From Acetobacteraceae bacterium (lineage in GTDB: Bacteria; Pseudomonadota; Alphaproteobacteria; Acetobacterales; Acetobacteraceae): a DNA stretch of 64,000 nt. The stretch's first letter is position 1. Every line of letters begins with the position of its first letter. Both the position numbers and the translations under genes were made by a program. The notes under the pieces were generated by a model, which saw only the letters and a list, made by a program, of their open reading frames with translations, made no database searches and was not told where the DNA came from. Where the stretch lies: positions 1 through 64,000 of the forward strand of contig JAKFUL010000027.1 of assembly GCA_021732665.1 (NCBI GenBank), in the 5' to 3' direction. Below are positions 54,313-64,000 of the stretch, in pieces.

Positions 54313-56682
54313 ATGGCCGTCTATCGCTGGGGCAGTGCCTTCAACCTCGGGCCCGCCAACACCACCGTCGATTCCTTCACCAACTTTTCGGCCGGGCCCT
54401 CCATCACCGCGCTGTCCAATGGTGGCTTCGCGGTGGCCTGGACCACGGGCGACGCCGCGACGCGCAGCGCAGGCTTCCAGATCTTCGGCGCCAGGGGCGA
54501 GGCGGTCACCAGCAGAATTGAAGCCCCTATCAGCAGTGGCGCCACCTTCATGCCGGAGATCGCAAGCTTCGGCAGCACCATCGTCCTGACCTGGATGCGT
54601 GATTTCCTGAACGCGGGCACGGATGACGACATCCGGATCCAGCAATACAACCTGACGGGTGGGCTGATCGGCTCGGCCCTCGGGATTGCAGGTGGCAGTT
54701 TGGATGAAAACCAGGTCGCCATCGCGGCAAGCGGCCTTGCTGTGGCCTACACGTTCGACAATGGCGATGTCAGGCTGCAACGCCTGACCAGCACCGGCGC
54801 GAACACCGGCTCGGTCATCACTGTGGCGACTGGCGCGGCGCAGCAGATCACGCCGTCGATTGCCTCGTTCAGCGGCGGCCAGGTCGCCGTGGCCTGGGCC
54901 GACACCACCGCCAATGAATACCGGATGAGTTTCTTCGACAGCGCGAGTGCTCCGGTCGCCTTCGCGACCAACCTGCTGGTGGCAAGCGTCCCCGATGGCT
55001 CCGACGACTATGCGCCCAGCCTGACGGTCCTTGCCAATGGCAACCTTGTCGTTGCGTGGCATAGCCTCGCCGCGCGGCCGACAGACGCATCCAGCTTTCA
55101 CATCGACTACCAGATCTACACCGCCGCGGGTGCCAAGCTGGGCGCCGAACGGGTGGCGAACATCACCGCCACCAATCTGCAGTCGCGGCCGGATGTCGTG
55201 GCCTTGGCCGATGGCGGCTTCATGATCACCTGGAGCGACGGGCGCAACGGCGGTTTCAATGCCTTTGACGTCTATGGCGCGCGCTTCGATGTCGATGGCA
55301 ACCGGGTGGGCGGGGAATTCGTGGTGGCCAGCGGGGGGAGGGCGCAGACCGACTCGGCCATGGCGCTGCTGGCCGATGGCCGCGTCGCCGTCACCTGGAT
55401 CGATGCCAATGACGGGACGGCCAAGTTCCAGATTCTGGACCCGCGGGACGGCCTGGTCGTGAATACCGCGGGCGCCACTGCGCTGTATGGCAGCCTCACC
55501 CTGCCCAACGAGCTGATCGGCGATGACGGCAATGACCAGCTCTTCGGCGGCAGCGCGGGCGATCAGCTCTATGGCGGTCAGGGGAATGACACGCTGGAGG
55601 GCGGCGGCGGCGCCGACTATCTCGATGGCGGGAACGGGAGCAACGGCGCCAGCTATGCCGGCGCCAGGCAGGGGGTGACGGCCAGCCTGGCCAATTCGGC
55701 GGTCAATACCGGGGATGCGGCGGGCGATACCTATCTCGGCATCGTCGGCCTCATCGGCTCGGCCTTCAATGACAGCCTGGTGGGCAATGGCCTGGCCAAT
55801 CCGCTGTTCGGCGACGGGGGCGATGACACGCTGGAAGGTGGCGCGAGCGGGGACTTGCTGGATGGTGGCACCGGCAGCGATTTCGCCAGCTATGCCGGGG
55901 CCGTGGTCGGGGTGACGGCGCGGCTGGACTTCCCCTCGCTGAACACCAACACCGCGTCCGGCGACATTTATTTCGACATCGAGGGCATCGTCGGGTCGGT
56001 GTTCAACGACTTCATCGTCGGCGACGGGAACAACAATACGCTGATGGGAGGCGCGGGACACGACTACATGGCGGCCAATGCCGGCCAGGACCTGCTCTTC
56101 GGCAATGAGGGCAGCGACACGCTCGATGGCGGCGCGGGGGATGACACGCTGGTGGGCGGCAGCTGGGCCGACACGCTGCTCGGCGGCGGCGGCAACGACA
56201 CCGCAAGCTACGCCACCGCCACGGCCGGGCTGACGGCGCGGCTGGACTTCCCCAGCCTCAACACCGGCGACGCGGCCGGTGACGCCTACACCGGCATCAA
56301 CGGATTGATCGGCACCGATTTCAACGACCTGCTGGTCGGCGCCGCCGGCAGCCAGACCCTGCGGGGCGGGGCGGGGATGGACAGCCTGATCGGCGGCGCC
56401 GGCAGCGATGTGCTCTATGGCGGCGGGGGCACGGATTTCTTTGCCTTCAGCTTCTCCGATTTTCAGTCCGGCGTGTACGACACGATCGAGGACATCAACC
56501 TGGAGGGCGCGCCGGACTGGATCACCACCTCGGGCATCGACCGCGCCACGGTCTGGGCGCTCGATTACCAGGGCGGGGTGATCATGACGATCGCCAGCCT
56601 GGGCTTCGGGGCGACCGGCGGCGGCGTCTTCATCGCCAATTTCACCGCCACGCAGTTCTACTCGCAGCTGGTGAATTTCTGA
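54313..56682 (+). CDS. RTX-type calcium-binding exoprotein (type I secretion substrate)
   Basis: This 789-aa protein has no signal peptide, as expected for type I export. The first about 390 residues hold beta-propeller-like repeats with V-x-W strands ([44 protein letters not shown]). The second half has RTX nonapeptides ([20 protein letters not shown]) grouped in three modules near residues 445, 525 and 631, each opening with ASYA and containing a GLIG-x-x-FND motif. A hydrophobic C-terminal about 60 residues may be the secretion signal. It is inserted between sucD and sucA, and no type I exporter is in the window. The biological role is unknown. Confidence 0.85.
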   Translation: MAVYRWGSAFNLGPANTTVDSFTNFSAGPSITALSNGGFAVAWTTGDAATRSAGFQIFGARGEAVTSRIEAPISSGATFMPEIASFGSTIVLTWMRDFLNAGTDDDIRIQQYNLTGGLIGSALGIAGGSLDENQVAIAASGLAVAYTFDNGDVRLQRLTSTGANTGSVITVATGAAQQITPSIASFSGGQVAVAWADTTANEYRMSFFDSASAPVAFATNLLVASVPDGSDDYAPSLTVLANGNLVVAWHSLAARPTDASSFHIDYQIYTAAGAKLGAERVANITATNLQSRPDVVALADGGFMITWSDGRNGGFNAFDVYGARFDVDGNRVGGEFVVASGGRAQTDSAMALLADGRVAVTWIDANDGTAKFQILDPRDGLVVNTAGATALYGSLTLPNELIGDDGNDQLFGGSAGDQLYGGQGNDTLEGGGGADYLDGGNGSNGASYAGARQGVTASLANSAVNTGDAAGDTYLGIVGLIGSAFNDSLVGNGLANPLFGDGGDDTLEGGASGDLLDGGTGSDFASYAGAVVGVTARLDFPSLNTNTASGDIYFDIEGIVGSVFNDFIVGDGNNNTLMGGAGHDYMAANAGQDLLFGNEGSDTLDGGAGDDTLVGGSWADTLLGGGGNDTASYATATAGLTARLDFPSLNTGDAAGDAYTGINGLIGTDFNDLLVGAAGSQTLRGGAGMDSLIGGAGSDVLYGGGGTDFFAFSFSDFQSGVYDTIEDINLEGAPDWITTSGIDRATVWALDYQGGVIMTIASLGFGATGGGVFIANFTATQFYSQLVNF

Positions 56683-56692
56683 CCGCCCGTGA

Positions 56693-56708
56693 GGCCCGGG
56701 CGCGGGCC
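56693..56708 (+). terminator. short hairpin after the RTX gene
   Basis: GGCCCG and CGGGCC pair around a GGCG loop 10 bp after the RTX stop. There is no T-run, so Rho-independent termination is doubtful. It is listed as a possible 3'-end structure. Confidence 0.35.
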
Positions 56709-56802
56709 GATAGCGCCGCCCTGTGCAACCCATAGGATGTTCCGACTGGCCCGGCGGCGGAAGGGGCCGGCAGAATGCGGGAGTGACAAAAGGACCCCTC
56801 CC

Positions 56803-57165
56803 ATGCTCCTCCTCTGCACCGCGCTGATCGCGCTCCCCGCCGCCGCGCAGACCCGCGATTGCCTGGCCGAGCGGCTGCTCAGCGTCGACGGCCTCAGCTT
56901 CGGCACCCAGGCCATTCCTCGCAACCCGCAGGACCCGGCGTCGCGCGAGCAGAATACGGTGAGCATCAGCCTGCGCAACCTCACCGGGCAGCGGCTCACC
57001 TTTGTCGCCGGCTTCACCGGCCCGCCGGTGCAGCGCAGCTTCGTTGCCGGCCAGGTCCAGGAGATCGCCGGCGGTGTCAGGAGGACGCGGATGCTGGGCA
57101 ATGTGCTCAACGGCGCGGCCAATCCCAGCTTCGTGCAAAACGCCCTGCGCCTGACCTGTTACTGA
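56803..57165 (+). CDS. small secreted hypothetical protein
   Basis: This 120-aa protein has a signal peptide (MLLLCTALIALPAAAQT) and a mature part of about 104 residues with two Cys (DCLAERL and the final TCY) that could form a disulfide. A VSISLRNLTGQRLTFVAGFTG stretch looks beta-rich. No family was recognised. It is the second of the two genes lying between sucD and sucA. Confidence 0.65.
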   Translation: MLLLCTALIALPAAAQTRDCLAERLLSVDGLSFGTQAIPRNPQDPASREQNTVSISLRNLTGQRLTFVAGFTGPPVQRSFVAGQVQEIAGGVRRTRMLGNVLNGAANPSFVQNALRLTCY

Positions 57166-57318
57166 GCTGCCAGTCACCCATTTTCGCAACTCCTCCCATG
57201 CATCCGGGGGGTGCCCCGGCGCGCGCATCATGCTTATGTTGCCGGCGTCGCGCCGTGGCGACGCATGCCGACGAATTGGAAGGGTCGCGCAACCGCAAGG
57301 TGAGCGCGTGAAGAAAAA

Positions 57319-60198
57319 ATGGCCGGAGTGGACATCCTCGCGAGTGTGATGACGGGCGGCAATGCCGCGTTCCTCGCTGATCTCTACGCACGCTGGGTGG
57401 AAAAGCCTGATTCGGTCGATGTCTCCTTCGCCGAGCTTTTCGCAGCCCTGAATGACGACGCCCGCGCGGTGCTGACCGATGCCTCCGGCGCTTCCTGGGC
57501 GCCGCGCAAGCGTGGCGGCTTCGCGCCGCCGGAGGAAGTGGCGCCGCCGGCCAAAGGGGCGAAGCCCGCCCCGGCGCCGGTCGCCGACCCCGCCGCCATC
57601 CGCGCGGCACAGCTCGATTCCATCCGAGCGCTGATGCTCATCCGCAGCTACCGCGTTCGCGGCCATCTGGAGGCGCAGATCGACCCGCTGAACCTGCAGC
57701 CCAAGCCGCCGCACCCCGAGCTCCAGCCCGATTTCTGGGGCTTCAAGACCGAGGCCGACCTGAACCGGCCGATCTTCATCGATGGCGTGCTGGGGCTGGA
57801 AACCGCCACCATCAAGCAGATCATCGAGCGCGTCCGGGCCACCTATTGCGGCCCGATCGGCGTCGAGTTCATGCATATCCAGGACCCCGGCCAGAAAAGC
57901 TGGATCCAGCAGCGCGTCGAGGGCGCGCCCTGGTTGGGGCTCTATTCGCCGGCGGAGAAGGAGCAGATCCTCACCCAGCTGACCGAGGCCGAGGGGTTCG
58001 AGGCGTTCTGCGCGAAGAAATACGTCGGAACCAAGCGTTTCGGCCTGGAGGGCGGCGAGACGACCATCCCCGCGGTACAGACGGTGATCGAGACGGCGGC
58101 TAAGCTGGGCACCAGCGAGATCGCCATCGGCATGGCCCATCGCGGCCGGCTGAACGTGCTCGTGAACGTGGTGAAGAAGCCCTACACGAAGGTTTTCGCC
58201 GAGTTCAAGGGCGCCTCGGCCAAACCCGATGACGTGCATGGCTCGGGCGACGTGAAGTATCACCTCGGCACCAGCACTGACATCGAGGTCGGCGGGCGGA
58301 TGGTGCATCTGTCGCTGCAGCCCAACCCCTCGCATCTCGAAGCGGTGGACCCTGTCGTCATCGGCAAGGTCCGCGCGCGGCAGGACAAGGCGGGCGACAT
58401 CAACGAACGCGCCTCGGTCATGGGCATCCTGCTGCATGGCGACGCGGCCTTCGCCGGCCAGGGCCTGGTCTATGAGACGCTGGCGATGAGCCAGCTGGTG
58501 GGCTACCGCACCGGCGGTACCATCCACATCGTCACCAACAACCAGATCGGCTTCACCACCGTGCCGGTGCATGCCTATTCCGGCCTGTACTGCACCGACG
58601 TGGCCAAGAGCATCCAGGCGCCGATCATCCATGTGAATGGGGATAATCCCGAGGCCGTAGTCTGGGCGTCGCGCCTGATCACCGAATACCGGATGATGTT
58701 CCATGCCGATATCGTGCTGGACATCGTCTGCTACCGCCGCCACGGGCATAATGAGGGCGACGAGCCCGCCTTCACCCAGCCGCTGATGTATGCCCGCATC
58801 AAGGACATGAAGACCGTCCGGACACTTTATGCCGAGCGTCTGGCGGCCGAGGGCTCGGTGCCGGCGGAACGCAGCAAGGCGATCCAGGACGAGTTCTTCG
58901 CGCAGCTGGAGGACGCCTTCCAGGCCGCCGCCAGCTTCAAGCCGAACAAGGCGGATTGGCTGGAGGGGCATTGGCAGGGGCTGAAGGCTGCGGGGACCGA
59001 CAGCGCCGAGGTGGATGAGGCGACCGCCGTTTCGCTGGAGACGCTGCGCGAGGTGGGTGGCGCATTGTGCCGCGTGCCGGAAACCTTCAACGCCAACCCG
59101 AAGATCACCAGGCAGCTGGAAGCCAAGCAGGCGGCCATCGAGGGCGGCGAGGGCATCGACTGGGCGACAGGCGAGGCGCTGGCCTTCGGCACATTGCTGC
59201 TTGAGGGCCACCGCGTGCGTCTCTCGGGCGAGGATGTGCAGCGCGGTACGTTCAGCCACCGCCACGCCGTGCTGATCGACCAGACGAGCCAGGCGGAATA
59301 CGCGCCGCTGAACAACATCCGGCCCGGCCAGCCGCAATTTCAGGCCTTCAACTCGCTGCTGAGCGAGATGGGCGTGCTGGGCTTCGACTATGGCTATTCG
59401 CTGGCCGACCCCAATACGCTGGTGTTGTGGGAGGCGCAGTTCGGCGATTTCGCCAATGGCGCGCAGGTGATCATTGACCAATTCATCGCCTCGGGCGAGA
59501 CCAAGTGGCTGCGTATGTCCGGCCTGGTCATGCTGCTGCCGCATGGTTTTGAGGGACAGGGGCCGGAGCATTCCTCCGCGCGGCTCGAACGCTATCTGCA
59601 ACTCTGCGCCGAGCGCAACATGCGGGTCTGCAACTTCACCACCCCGGCCAATTACTTTCACGCCCTGCGCCGGCAGCTAAAGGCGAATTACCGCAAGCCG
59701 CTGGTGGTGATGACGCCGAAGAGCCTGCTGCGGCACAAGCTGGCGGTGTCCTCGCTGAGCGAGTTCGGCCCCGGCAGCGCGTTCAAATTCGTCATCCCCG
59801 AGATCGACGCCCTCGCGCCGGACGAGAAGGTGAAGCGCGTGGTGCTGTGCACCGGCAAGGTCTTTTATGACCTGCTGCAGGAGCGGCGCGACAAGGGTGT
59901 GGATGACGTGGCCATTGTCCGCCTGGAGCAGATCTACCCCTTCCCGGTGAAAACCCTGGCCGCGACCCTGGCGCCGTTCAAGAACGCCGAAGTGGTGTGG
60001 TGCCAGGAGGAGCCGGAGAATATGGGCGCCTGGCATTTCGTCGACCGGCGGCTTGAAACCGTGCTGTCGAAGCTGGATATCAAGGCCAGGCGCCCGGTCT
60101 ATGTAGGCCGCGAGAATGCGGCGAGCCCGGCCACCGGCCTGGCGCGCGTCCACCAGGCGCAGCAAGAGGCACTGGTGAAGAAGGCCCTCGGGCTGTAA
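57319..60198 (+). CDS. sucA: 2-oxoglutarate dehydrogenase E1 component
   Basis: SucA is the thiamine-diphosphate-dependent decarboxylase of the 2-oxoglutarate dehydrogenase complex. The 959-aa product has [14 protein letters not shown] at the N-terminus (E2-binding tail), [15 protein letters not shown] near residue 271, [17 protein letters not shown] near 331 and the ThDP motif with [18 protein letters not shown] near 473. ATG 57319 is used. sucB follows by 31 bp, but no lpd is seen in the window. Confidence 0.97.
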   Translation: MAGVDILASVMTGGNAAFLADLYARWVEKPDSVDVSFAELFAALNDDARAVLTDASGASWAPRKRGGFAPPEEVAPPAKGAKPAPAPVADPAAIRAAQLDSIRALMLIRSYRVRGHLEAQIDPLNLQPKPPHPELQPDFWGFKTEADLNRPIFIDGVLGLETATIKQIIERVRATYCGPIGVEFMHIQDPGQKSWIQQRVEGAPWLGLYSPAEKEQILTQLTEAEGFEAFCAKKYVGTKRFGLEGGETTIPAVQTVIETAAKLGTSEIAIGMAHRGRLNVLVNVVKKPYTKVFAEFKGASAKPDDVHGSGDVKYHLGTSTDIEVGGRMVHLSLQPNPSHLEAVDPVVIGKVRARQDKAGDINERASVMGILLHGDAAFAGQGLVYETLAMSQLVGYRTGGTIHIVTNNQIGFTTVPVHAYSGLYCTDVAKSIQAPIIHVNGDNPEAVVWASRLITEYRMMFHADIVLDIVCYRRHGHNEGDEPAFTQPLMYARIKDMKTVRTLYAERLAAEGSVPAERSKAIQDEFFAQLEDAFQAAASFKPNKADWLEGHWQGLKAAGTDSAEVDEATAVSLETLREVGGALCRVPETFNANPKITRQLEAKQAAIEGGEGIDWATGEALAFGTLLLEGHRVRLSGEDVQRGTFSHRHAVLIDQTSQAEYAPLNNIRPGQPQFQAFNSLLSEMGVLGFDYGYSLADPNTLVLWEAQFGDFANGAQVIIDQFIASGETKWLRMSGLVMLLPHGFEGQGPEHSSARLERYLQLCAERNMRVCNFTTPANYFHALRRQLKANYRKPLVVMTPKSLLRHKLAVSSLSEFGPGSAFKFVIPEIDALAPDEKVKRVVLCTGKVFYDLLQERRDKGVDDVAIVRLEQIYPFPVKTLAATLAPFKNAEVVWCQEEPENMGAWHFVDRRLETVLSKLDIKARRPVYVGRENAASPATGLARVHQAQQEALVKKALGL

Positions 60199-60229
60199 AC
60201 CGCCCCCCAAGAAGCAAGGCAAAACACTG

Positions 60230-61471
60230 ATGGCGACCGATATCATCGTGCCCACTCTGGGCGAAAGCGTCAGCACGGCAACCGTGGCGCGCTGGCTGAA
60301 GCAGGCCGGCGAGGCCGTGGCGGCCGACGAGCCCCTGGTGGAGCTGGAAACCGACAAGGTGACGGTGGAGGTCAACTCGCCCTCCGCCGGCGTGCTGGAG
60401 GCGATTTCGGCCAAGGAAGGTGCGGAGGTCGGGCCGGGCGCGGTGCTGGGCAGCATCGCCGCCGGCGCGGGCAATGCCGCCGCCAAGGCGATCGGCACCG
60501 GGGGCGGGTCGATCTCCGGCTCGGCCGCCGCGGCGGCGCCGCCGCCGGCACCGGCCCCCGTGGCCGCCCCCGCGTCCGCCGCGGCGCCCGCGGCCCATGC
60601 GCCGATGCCCGCCGCCGCCAAGCTGATGGCGGAGAACAACATCTCGGCCGCGCAGATCGGCCCGGGCTCGGCCAAGGATGGGCGGATCGCCAAGGGCGAT
60701 GTGCTGGGCTTCCTGGCAAACCCGCCGGCTGCCGCGCCGACCGCCATCGCGAAGGCGCCGCGCGCGCTGGGCGAGGGCGAGGAGCGGGTGAAGATGACGC
60801 GCCTGCGCGCCACCATCGCCCGCCGCCTGAAGGAGGCGCAGAACACCGCCGCCATGCTGACCACCTTCAACGAGGTGGATATGGGCGCGGCCATGGCGCT
60901 GCGTAGCGAATACAAGGACGTGTTCGAGAAGAAGCACGGGGTGAAGCTGGGCTTCATGAGCTTCTTCGTCCGCGCCTGCGTGACCGCGTTGAAGGAATTC
61001 CCGGCGGTGAATGCCGAGATCGATGGCGATGACGTGGTCTACAAGAATTTCGTGAACATGGGCGTGGCTGTGGGTGGCCCCGCCGGCCTGGTTGTGCCGG
61101 TGGTGAAAAACGCGGATCAGATGGGTTTCGCCCAGATCGAAAAAACCATCGGCGATTTCGGCAAGCGCGTGCGCGACGGCCAGCTCAAGCTGGAAGAAAT
61201 GGCCGGCGGCAGCTTCACCATCACCAATGGTGGCGTCTATGGCAGCCTGATGAGCACGCCCATCCTCAACCCGCCGCAATCCGGCATCCTGGGCATGCAC
61301 AAGATCCAGGATCGGCCGATGGCGGTTGGCGGCAAGGTCGAAATCCGCCCGATGATGTACCTGGCGCTGAGCTACGACCACCGCATCGTCGATGGCAAGG
61401 AGGCGGTGAGCTTCCTCGTGCGGGTGAAAGAGTGCATTGAGGACCCCCGCCGTTTGATGTTGGACATCTGA
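60230..61471 (+). CDS. sucB: dihydrolipoamide succinyltransferase (E2)
   Basis: SucB transfers the succinyl group to CoA. The 413-aa product has one lipoyl domain ([14 protein letters not shown], lipoyl Lys near residue 44), an Ala/Pro linker, a peripheral-subunit-binding domain ([19 protein letters not shown]) and the catalytic domain ending in [19 protein letters not shown] with the active His near residue 384. It is downstream of sucA and 2 bp before an 82-aa gene. Confidence 0.96.
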   Translation: MATDIIVPTLGESVSTATVARWLKQAGEAVAADEPLVELETDKVTVEVNSPSAGVLEAISAKEGAEVGPGAVLGSIAAGAGNAAAKAIGTGGGSISGSAAAAAPPPAPAPVAAPASAAAPAAHAPMPAAAKLMAENNISAAQIGPGSAKDGRIAKGDVLGFLANPPAAAPTAIAKAPRALGEGEERVKMTRLRATIARRLKEAQNTAAMLTTFNEVDMGAAMALRSEYKDVFEKKHGVKLGFMSFFVRACVTALKEFPAVNAEIDGDDVVYKNFVNMGVAVGGPAGLVVPVVKNADQMGFAQIEKTIGDFGKRVRDGQLKLEEMAGGSFTITNGGVYGSLMSTPILNPPQSGILGMHKIQDRPMAVGGKVEIRPMMYLALSYDHRIVDGKEAVSFLVRVKECIEDPRRLMLDI

Positions 61472-61473
61472 TC

Positions 61474-61722
61474 ATGCGCTCTCGTGAAGGCCAGCTGAGT
61501 GACAACCGCCCGGTGCCGCGCAACCGCGCGGAGAAGGAACGGCAGCTTCGTGAGCTGAAGGAAGTGTATTCGGCGATGAAGCCGCATACTTCGCCGGAGC
61601 TGCGGCAATCGGTGGCTGGGAAGATCCGCGAATTGATGGCCGAACTGGCCCAGCCGGCGGCGCCACCGCGCGAGGAACGGGCGCCGCGCTATCCCAGGCG
61701 GGAGCCGCGCGGGCTGGGGTGA
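61474..61722 (+). CDS. small hypothetical protein downstream of sucB
   Basis: This 82-aa, strongly charged protein (RNRAEKERQLRELKEVYSAMK, then REPRGLG at the end) is mostly helical with no membrane segment. It starts 2 bp after sucB, at the position where lpd normally follows, and is followed by a MazEF-type module. No function is recognised. The tight spacing supports real translation. Confidence 0.6.
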   Translation: MRSREGQLSDNRPVPRNRAEKERQLRELKEVYSAMKPHTSPELRQSVAGKIRELMAELAQPAAPPREERAPRYPRREPRGLG

Positions 61723-61800
61723 GGTTTTTCGCCGGTGAAGGTCGGAACCTGACGGGCTGCCTGGGAGCCGCCGCCGGATTGCCTTGATCGCTGCGCCCCG

Positions 61801-61820
61801 ATGCGTTACATGTAACGCAT
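61801..61820. promoter_or_regulatory. perfect 20-bp palindrome at the mazE-like start codon
   Basis: ATGCGTTACATGTAACGCAT is a perfect palindrome whose last two bases are the first two of the antitoxin ATG (61819). There is no Shine-Dalgarno upstream. Antitoxin autorepression from operators at the module start is the family norm, so this is a strong operator candidate. Confidence 0.7.
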
Positions 61821-62064
61821 GCCTCGCAGCAGCTCCGCCCGTCGTGTCGCCACCCATCGCGCCGAACTCCGGCGCCAAGGGCTGCGTCCGATCCAGATCT
61901 GGGTGCCGGACACGCGCGCGCCGGGGTTTGCCGAGGAAGCGCGTCGGCAGACCCGCTTGGTTGACCAGGCCCCCGACTTCGATGACTGGATGGACTTCAT
62001 CGAGCGCAACAACGCCTGGCCGGAAGGGGAGGACGACATTCCGGAGTATGTTGCGCCGGGCTGA
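61819..62064 (+). CDS. MazE-family antitoxin (DUF3018 type)
   Basis: This 81-aa protein has the N-terminal segment HRAELRRQGLRPIQIWVPDTRAPG, typical of the antitoxin MazE / DUF3018 family, and an acidic C-terminal tail (DDWMDFIERNNAWPEGEDD) that would cover the toxin active site. Its 3' end overlaps the toxin gene by 17 bp. It is likely to bind the palindrome over its own start. A leaderless or weakly initiated start is inferred. Confidence 0.85.
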   Translation: MPRSSSARRVATHRAELRRQGLRPIQIWVPDTRAPGFAEEARRQTRLVDQAPDFDDWMDFIERNNAWPEGEDDIPEYVAPG

Positions 62065-62383
62065 GGTGTGGGTGATGGCAGACCGCGCCGGCGGTGATTT
62101 CGCCGGCAAGCCCAGGCCCGCGATCATTGTGCAATCCGAGGTGTTCGACGGGGGTCTCAGCATCATCGTCTGCCCGCTCACCAGCCGGGATGACGGCAGC
62201 CAACTGATCCGACTGCCTGTATCGCCCAGCTCGGCACTGCGCCTGTCGCATCCAAGCTGGATCATGGTGGACAAGCTGACAAGCGTTCGGCGGGACCGGC
62301 TCCGACAGCCTCTTGGCCGGATTTCCGACGATGAAATCCTTGCCCTCAACCGCAGCCTCGCCGTCTTTCTCGGCTTCGGCTGA
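62048..62383 (+). CDS. MazF/PemK-type toxin, endoribonuclease
   Basis: This 111-aa protein has the MazF layout: MLRRAEVWVMADRAGGDF, then GKPRPAIIVQSEVFD near residue 21 and IIVCPLTSRDDG near 41, with WIMVDKLTSVRRDRL near 72. MazF toxins cleave mRNA at short sites. The start overlaps the antitoxin 3' end, the usual coupled order with antitoxin first. Confidence 0.87.
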   Translation: MLRRAEVWVMADRAGGDFAGKPRPAIIVQSEVFDGGLSIIVCPLTSRDDGSQLIRLPVSPSSALRLSHPSWIMVDKLTSVRRDRLRQPLGRISDDEILALNRSLAVFLGFG

Positions 62384-62429
62384 TAGGCGATACCCTTGGG
62401 CGGCGTTCTGCGCTACACAGCCCGCGATC

Positions 62430-64000
62430 ATGCCATTCACATCCCTCCCCGCGCCCCTCCAGGCAGCCCTCGCCGCGCGCGAATATCTCTCCGCCACCCC
62501 GGTTCAGGCCTCCGTTCTCGAAGCCCCTTCCGGCCGGGACCTTCTCGTCTCGGCCAAGACCGGCTCCGGCAAGACCGTGGCCTATGGCCTCGCCATGTCC
62601 GCAAATTTGATGCCCGAGGGCGCCGAGCGTCTGCCCCAGGCCGGCGCGCCCCTCGCCCTCATCGTCGCCCCCACCCGCGAACTCGCGCTCCAGGTGAAGA
62701 CCGAACTCGCCTGGCTCTACGCCCAGGCCGGCGGGCGCGTGGCGTCATGCGTCGGTGGCATGGACCCGATGATGGAACGCCGCGCGCTCAACCAGGGCGT
62801 GCACATGGTCGTCGGCACCCCCGGCCGCCTGCGCGACCATATCGAGCGCGGCAACCTCAACACCAAGAACCTCAAAGTCGTGGTGCTGGACGAGGCGGAT
62901 GAGATGCTCGATCTGGGTTTCCGCGACGAGCTGGAGGCGATCCTCGACGCCGTGCCGGCCGAACGCCGCACCCTGCTCTTCTCCGCAACCGTCCCCAAGC
63001 CGATCGCGCAACTTGCCAAAAGCTACCAGCGCGACGCCCAGCGCATCGAGGTCAGCACCCAGGGCGAGGCGCATGGCGACATCACCTACCAGGCCACCGT
63101 GGTGGCACCGCATGACATCGAGCGTGCGGTGGTCAACGCGCTGCGCCTCGAAAACCCGGCCCTGGCCATGGTGTTCTGCGCCACCCGCGCCACCGTCGCC
63201 CGCCTGCACGGCAACCTGATGGAGCGCGGCTTTTCCGCCGTGGCGCTGTCCGGAGAAATGTCCCAGGCCGAGCGCACCCGCGCGCTGCAGAACTTGCGCG
63301 ATGGCCGCGCCCGCGTCTGTGTGGCGACCGATGTGGCGGCGCGCGGCATCGACCTGCCGGAGCTGGCGCTGGTCATCCACGCCGATCTGCCGCGCGACCC
63401 GGAAACACTGCAACACCGCTCCGGCCGCACCGGCCGCGCCGGGCGCAAGGGCACGTCGCTCTTCATCGTGCCGATTTCCCGCAGGCGCCTGGCCGAGCGG
63501 CTGATCCAGGCCGCCCGCGTCCAGGCGACCTGGATTCCCGCGCCGACCGCCGAGGCCGTGCGCGCGCGCGACAATGAACGCATCGTCGAACAGGCCAAGC
63601 TGCTGGCGACCGAGGAGGTGGATGAGGGCGACATGGCCCTGGCCGCCACGCTGGACGCGCCGCGCGAGGCGCTGGCCGCGGCCCTGATCAAACTCCTGCG
63701 CGGCCCGCTGCCCGCGCCCGAGGAATTGGCCGATACCGGCTCGCGCGAGCGCCTCCAGCCCACCATCCGCGAGGCCCCGCGCGTCGAGACCGAAGGTGCG
63801 GTCTGGTTCCACATGGATGTCGGCCGCGAGGGTGGCGCCGACCCGAAATGGCTGCTGCCCTTCCTCTGCCGCCGCGGCCATGTGACGCGTGAGGAAGTGG
63901 GCCGCATCCGCATCCTGCACAATGAGACGCAGTTCGAGGTCGCCGCCGCCGCCGCCGCCCGCTTCGCCGCCGCCTGCGGCCGGGGCGAGGGGCCTGATGC
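62430..64000 (+). CDS. DEAD-box RNA helicase with DbpA-type RNA-binding domain (runs off right edge)
   Basis: The frame from ATG 62430 is open to the window end, so the stop is outside. Motifs in order are Q motif PVQASV, Walker A SAKTGSGKT near residue 43, PTRELA near 83, VLDEADEMLDLGF near 152, SAT near 188 and HRSGRTGRAGRKG near 330. The last visible about 100 residues (VWFHMDVGREGG, TREEVGRIRILHN) fit the DbpA/CsdA-type RNA-binding domain. It probably remodels rRNA or structured mRNA. Confidence 0.9.
   Translation, partial: MPFTSLPAPLQAALAAREYLSATPVQASVLEAPSGRDLLVSAKTGSGKTVAYGLAMSANLMPEGAERLPQAGAPLALIVAPTRELALQVKTELAWLYAQAGGRVASCVGGMDPMMERRALNQGVHMVVGTPGRLRDHIERGNLNTKNLKVVVLDEADEMLDLGFRDELEAILDAVPAERRTLLFSATVPKPIAQLAKSYQRDAQRIEVSTQGEAHGDITYQATVVAPHDIERAVVNALRLENPALAMVFCATRATVARLHGNLMERGFSAVALSGEMSQAERTRALQNLRDGRARVCVATDVAARGIDLPELALVIHADLPRDPETLQHRSGRTGRAGRKGTSLFIVPISRRRLAERLIQAARVQATWIPAPTAEAVRARDNERIVEQAKLLATEEVDEGDMALAATLDAPREALAAALIKLLRGPLPAPEELADTGSRERLQPTIREAPRVETEGAVWFHMDVGREGGADPKWLLPFLCRRGHVTREEVGRIRILHNETQFEVAAAAAARFAAACGRGEGPD

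Noticed and set aside
54217-59661. Open frame of 1814 codons on the minus strand across the RTX and sucA genes
   Set aside because: It is antisense to two clear genes and has low-complexity His/Gln/Gly/Arg composition with no domain. High GC removes stop codons in the mirror frame.

Overview
The window is GC-rich, gene-dense DNA from a chromosome of an alphaproteobacterium. The gene content (aroQ-accB-accC, rplU-rpmA-obgE-proB, lptFGD, mdh-sucCD-sucAB, several orphan TAXI/Bug-type solute receptors) together with purple-bacterial light-harvesting genes fits a phototrophic member of the Rhodospirillales, most likely Acetobacteraceae (Roseomonas-like). That placement is an inference from content, since no rRNA or tRNA gene was found. 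No insertion sequence, prophage or CRISPR array was recognised.

Layout. 1-6.6 kb: a truncated tonB, a CDF metal transporter, and a Ugp-type ABC importer whose operon ends in a GpdQ/CpdA-like metallophosphoesterase. 6.8-9.2 kb: a lytic-transglycosylase-like protein overlapping a CHASE3/GAF/GGDEF diguanylate cyclase. 9.2-12 kb: proB, obgE, rpmA, rplU. 12.1-12.3 kb: a cluster of five hairpin-forming inverted repeats. 12.3-18 kb: SYLF lipoprotein, accC-accB-aroQ, a GlcG/HbpS protein, Hsp20, peptide deformylase, and a BLUF blue-light sensor coupled to a small partner gene. 18.3-29 kb: TAXI receptor, beta-barrel protein, CBS-BON protein, fhs, exoD, a prpF-bug-esterase operon, a D-2-hydroxyacid dehydrogenase and a trypsin-like lipoprotein. 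29.1-36.2 kb: lptF-lptG-lptD, an enolase-superfamily enzyme and thiS-thiG.

36.2-38.5 kb is a puc operon for the peripheral antenna (pucB-pucA-pucC). PucB is only 50 aa. PucA carries Phe-Leu at the two positions that tune the B850 band in LH2, so a blue-shifted (B800-820-like) antenna is predicted. Upstream lies an AT-rich control region with three TGTCAA boxes, one forming a near-consensus PpsR/CrtJ site.

38.5-49.4 kb: a two-gene chromate transporter, asd, then a plus-strand run: patatin-like hydrolase, two acetoacetate-decarboxylase paralogs (one lacking the Schiff-base lysine), 3-hydroxybutyrate dehydrogenase, and a tightly overlapping five-gene set built around a ferric-reductase/Rieske fusion with four uncharacterised proteins, three of them tiny. 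It ends with zapE, DUF1127 and a LysR regulator. 49.4-62.4 kb: a YrdC-like protein and the TCA genes mdh-sucC-sucD ... sucA-sucB, interrupted by a 789-aa RTX exoprotein and a small secreted protein. A MazEF-type module follows, with a perfect 20-bp palindrome at its start codon. A DEAD-box helicase with a DbpA-type RNA-binding domain runs off the right edge.

The strongest leads are the puc antenna with its control region, the decarboxylase paralog pair, and the Rieske/membrane-protein mini-operon. Functions are read from motifs by eye; no database search was run.
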